From positions 1,240,001 to 1,304,000 of the forward strand of contig NZ_SWFP01000001.1 in the NCBI RefSeq assembly GCF_005869225.1: a stretch of 64,000 nt of DNA, read 5' to 3'. How positions within the stretch are numbered: position 1 is the first letter of the stretch; each line of letters begins with the position of its first letter. Shown here piece by piece: positions 61,238 to 64,000 of the stretch. Source of the stretch: Dyadobacter bucti (GTDB lineage: Bacteria > Bacteroidota > Bacteroidia > Cytophagales > Spirosomataceae). Position numbers and translations under genes: made by a program. The notes under the pieces were generated by a model. The model made no database searches. It had not been told where the DNA came from and worked only from the letters and a program-made list of their open reading frames with translations.

Positions 61238-64000
61238 TTATTTTTCTTCAAGCCACTTTCTGGCATTGACAAAGGCTTCCATCCAGGGGGAAACTTCGTC
61301 TTTTCTGCCTTCGGGATAATTGGCCCAGTGCCATTGGAAGAGGGATCTTTCAATATGCGGCATCATCACCAAATGTCTGCCCGAATCATCACAAAGCATG
61401 GCTGTGTTGAAATCAGAACCGTTCGGACTGGCCGGATAAGTGTAATAGGCATATTTGGCAACGATCTTGTATTCCTCCTCTTCATGGGGCAGATAAAAAC
61501 GGCCCTCTCCATGGGATACCCACACACCAAGCGTACTGCCCGCCAGGGTCGAAAGCATCACCGAATTGTTTTCCTGAATGGTCAGCGAGGTAAAAATGCT
61601 TTCGTGCTTGCCACTGGCATTGTGCAGCATTTTTGGTTTTTCGTCATGATTTGGATTGATCAGTCCCAATTCAATAAAAAGCTGGCAACCGTTACAAACC
61701 CCAACTGACAACGTATCCTCCCGTTTAAAGAAGTTTTCAAGGGCCACCTTTGCTTTTTCATTGTAAAGAAAGGCCCCGGCCCAGCCTTTGGCAGAACCCA
61801 GTACATCAGAATTGGAAAAACCACCCACAGCTCCGATAAACTGGATATCTTCCAGTGTCTCACGTCCTGAGATCAGGTCGGTCATGTGTACATCTTTCAC
61901 ATCAAAACCGGCCATATACATCGCGTTTGCCAGTTCTCTTTCCGAGTTACTTCCTTTTTCGCGAAGTACTGCCGCTTTGGGACGAGGTTTAGAAGGATCG
62001 ATAACCGGTTTCTTTCCGTCAAAATGTTCCGGGAAAGTGTATTTGAGCAAATGGTCTTTATAATGGTCAAAACGTTCTTTTGCCAAAACCGGCTCTGTTT
62101 GTTTTTTGTCTAGTAAATAGGAAGTCCTGAACCAGACGTCGCGCAACCGCTTCACATCCAGTCCCAACACACCCGATTTACTTTGTATTTCCAGGGTTGC
62201 CTTTGGGATTACCTGTCCTATTTTATGGAAAACAACACCATTCGCTTCAAGAACCGCCTCTGCGGCTTCATCCGCCTGGAAAACAATACCAATATTTTCA
62301 GCAAAAACAGTATCGATGATATGCTGGTCTCCCAAACTTGACAGATCGACAGATGCGCCAAGGTCGAGATCGGCAAAACACATTTCCAGCAAAGTGGTAA
62401 TCAGGCCACCGCTGCCTACATCATGTCCGGCCTGTATTTTCCCATCTTTGATCAGCTCCTGGATTGTATTGAATGCCTTTTTAAATTGATCTGCATCCAC
62501 TACATCCGGTGTTTCCGTACCGATTTTATTCAATATCTGGGCAAATGAAGAACCGCCCAGCTTGTAGCTGTCTCCCGAAAGATTGATATAATAAATAGCC
62601 CCTCCGCTCTTGCGCAGAACAGGTTCCACCACAGCTGTAATATCGTCGCAATGCCCGGCAGCTGAAATGATCACAGTACCCGGTGCGATCACCTCACCAT
62701 CCTTATATTTCTGCTTCATCGAAAGCGAATCCTTGCCCGTAGGAATGTTGATCCCCAGACTGATCGCAAAATCGGAACAAGCCTGCACGGCCTTGTATAA
62801 ACGTGCGTCTTCGCCTTCATTTTTGCAAGCCCACATCCAGTTCGCTGAAAGCGAAACGCTGGCAAGGCCGTCTTTCAAAGGTGCCCAGATAATGTTGGAA
62901 AGTGCCTCTCCGATCGCATTGCGACTACCCGCCGCAGGATCGATCAGGGCAGAAAGCGGTGCGTGCCCCACTGAGGTAGCGATACCGTCCTTTCCCTGAA
63001 AATCCAGCGCCATAACGCCGCAGTTGTTCAAAGGCAGTTGCAGCGGACCGGCGCATTGCTGTTTGGCGACGCGGCCGCCCACGCAACGGTCCACTTTGTT
63101 GGTAAGCCAGTCTTTGCACGCAACAGCTTCAAGCTGCAGCATTTGCTGAAGATACTCGGTTAGCTTGGAAACATCGTAGGTTACCGGCTCGTAGCTCCTT
63201 TCAACGGTGTTGTCATGCATCACAACCTTCGGCGAGCTTCCGAACATATCATCCATTTCCAGGTCCATCGGTTTTGCACCGGTAGATGACGACTCGAATG
63301 TGAACCGGTGATCGCCCGTCACGTCTCCAACAGTGTACATTGGCGCCCGCTCGCGATCGGCGATTTTTTGCAGAGTATCGAGGTTTTCTTTGCTAATAAC
63401 CAATCCCATACGTTCCTGGGATTCGTTACCGATTATTTCTTTAGCCGAAAGTGTAGGATCCCCTACCGGCAATTTATCAAGATCTATATGTCCGCCCGTT
63501 TCTTCGACAAGCTCCGAAAGACAGTTCAAATGTCCGCCTGCGCCGTGGTCGTGGATGGAAACAATCGTATTATTATCACTTTCCACCATACCGCGCACGG
63601 CATTGGCAACGCGTTTCTGCATTTCAGGGTTGGAACGCTGAATTGCATTAAGTTCGATACCCGACCCAAATGCACCGGTATCAGCAGAAGAAACTGCCGC
63701 GCCGCCCATTCCGATCCGGTAATTTTCTCCGCCCAGTACCACGATCTTGTCGTCTACCTGCGGTTGTCCTTTTTTCGCCTGATCCGCCTTACCATATCCG
63801 ATACCACCCGCCTGCATGATCACTTTATCATAACCAAGCTTTCGCCCCTCTTCTTCATGTTCAAAAGTAAGTACTGACCCGACGATCAGCGGCTGACCGA
63901 ATTTATTGCCAAAATCAGTAGCACCATTTGAAGCCTTGATCAGGATGTCCATCGGTGTCTGGTAAAGCCACTCTCTTTCTTCCACACCTTTTTCCCAAGG
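61238..64000 (-). CDS. purL: Phosphoribosylformylglycinamidine synthase, C-terminal part (5' end outside the window)
   Basis: About 920 codons are seen. The frame continues to the window edge (upstream codons PWEKGV). The large FGAR amidotransferase type is recognised from VSIHDHGAGGHLNC, the ATP-grasp-like DLSSLGDQHII region and the glutaminase domain with Cys in VGVCNGCQLF and the closing HIERSLFQWHW. It makes FGAM from FGAR, glutamine and ATP in purine synthesis. No neighbour in the window belongs to the pathway. Confidence 0.95.
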   Translation of the reverse strand, partial: PWEKGVEEREWLYQTPMDILIKASNGATDFGNKFGQPLIVGSVLTFEHEEEGRKLGYDKVIMQAGGIGYGKADQAKKGQPQVDDKIVVLGGENYRIGMGGAAVSSADTGAFGSGIELNAIQRSNPEMQKRVANAVRGMVESDNNTIVSIHDHGAGGHLNCLSELVEETGGHIDLDKLPVGDPTLSAKEIIGNESQERMGLVISKENLDTLQKIADRERAPMYTVGDVTGDHRFTFESSSTGAKPMDLEMDDMFGSSPKVVMHDNTVERSYEPVTYDVSKLTEYLQQMLQLEAVACKDWLTNKVDRCVGGRVAKQQCAGPLQLPLNNCGVMALDFQGKDGIATSVGHAPLSALIDPAAGSRNAIGEALSNIIWAPLKDGLASVSLSANWMWACKNEGEDARLYKAVQACSDFAISLGINIPTGKDSLSMKQKYKDGEVIAPGTVIISAAGHCDDITAVVEPVLRKSGGAIYYINLSGDSYKLGGSSFAQILNKIGTETPDVVDADQFKKAFNTIQELIKDGKIQAGHDVGSGGLITTLLEMCFADLDLGASVDLSSLGDQHIIDTVFAENIGIVFQADEAAEAVLEANGVVFHKIGQVIPKATLEIQSKSGVLGLDVKRLRDVWFRTSYLLDKKQTEPVLAKERFDHYKDHLLKYTFPEHFDGKKPVIDPSKPRPKAAVLREKGSNSERELANAMYMAGFDVKDVHMTDLISGRETLEDIQFIGAVGGFSNSDVLGSAKGWAGAFLYNEKAKVALENFFKREDTLSVGVCNGCQLFIELGLINPNHDEKPKMLHNASGKHESIFTSLTIQENNSVMLSTLAGSTLGVWVSHGEGRFYLPHEEEEYKIVAKYAYYTYPASPNGSDFNTAMLCDDSGRHLVMMPHIERSLFQWHWANYPEGRKDEVSPWMEAFVNARKWLEEK

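Overview
The window looks like a chromosome segment of a Bacteroidota bacterium of the Cytophagales/Spirosomaceae type (Dyadobacter-like). This is inferred from type IX secretion (T9SS) C-terminal sorting domains, sensor kinases with periplasmic beta-propellers, LytS/LytTR pairs, families common in Bacteroidota (DUF4202, DUF6152, DUF6644-like) and weak Shine-Dalgarno signals. No rRNA, tRNA, CRISPR array or prophage was seen.

Region 1 (1-12.8 kb) is an extracellular polysaccharide locus. A glycosyltransferase and a CHASE3 hybrid histidine kinase lie on the plus strand. A tightly coupled minus-strand operon runs TolC-like protein, Wzz/BY-kinase-like protein, membrane GT2, a 54-residue membrane peptide, Wzy/ligase-like polymerase and GT-B glycosyltransferase. 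An acyltransferase, a receiver-fused sugar-phosphate transferase and a stand-alone response regulator follow.

Region 2 (12.8-18.1 kb) has an ECF-type sigma factor with an anti-sigma/TonB_C protein, divergent from a VWA-domain protein across a nested palindrome, then DUF4202 and a small lipoprotein. Region 3 (18.3-27.7 kb) has a response regulator, a 1401-residue propeller hybrid kinase, a TreS-maltokinase fusion, and a small operon with a lipoprotein gene broken by an in-frame TGA, a receiver without phosphorylation residues and a 30-residue membrane peptide.

Region 4 (27.7-35.7 kb) is a duplicated two-gene cassette. Each copy has a large secreted multi-repeat protein, a T9SS-sorted protein, a nearly identical 180-nt leader and a matching terminator. 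Region 5 (35.9-50.9 kb) holds a propeller/GAF LytS kinase with its LytTR regulator, a DUF3037-HipA-like kinase pair, a NYN-LOTUS protein, a large dehydrogenase/HEAT/cytochrome c protein, an ankyrin protein and a TPR-like protein.

Region 6 (51-61.2 kb) is an accessory patch. It has a possible HigA-type antitoxin remnant, a DUF433/DUF5615 toxin-antitoxin pair, LysR, a 2OG-Fe(II) oxygenase, a Nei-type glycosylase, a split HipB-HipS-HipT module with operators repeating every 40 nt, a 2H phosphoesterase, an overlapping pair of small DNA-binding-like genes behind two palindromes, and a folded RNA element that coincides with a 28-codon ORF upstream of a small gene. After these come a cupin/DUF1772/TetR unit, DUF6152/DUF6644-like proteins and an IS200/RAYT-type transposase. 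The window ends inside purL. The best candidates for undescribed biology are the folded leader at 57.65-57.75 kb, the 40-nt operator array of the HipBST-like module and the duplicated secreted-repeat/T9SS cassette.
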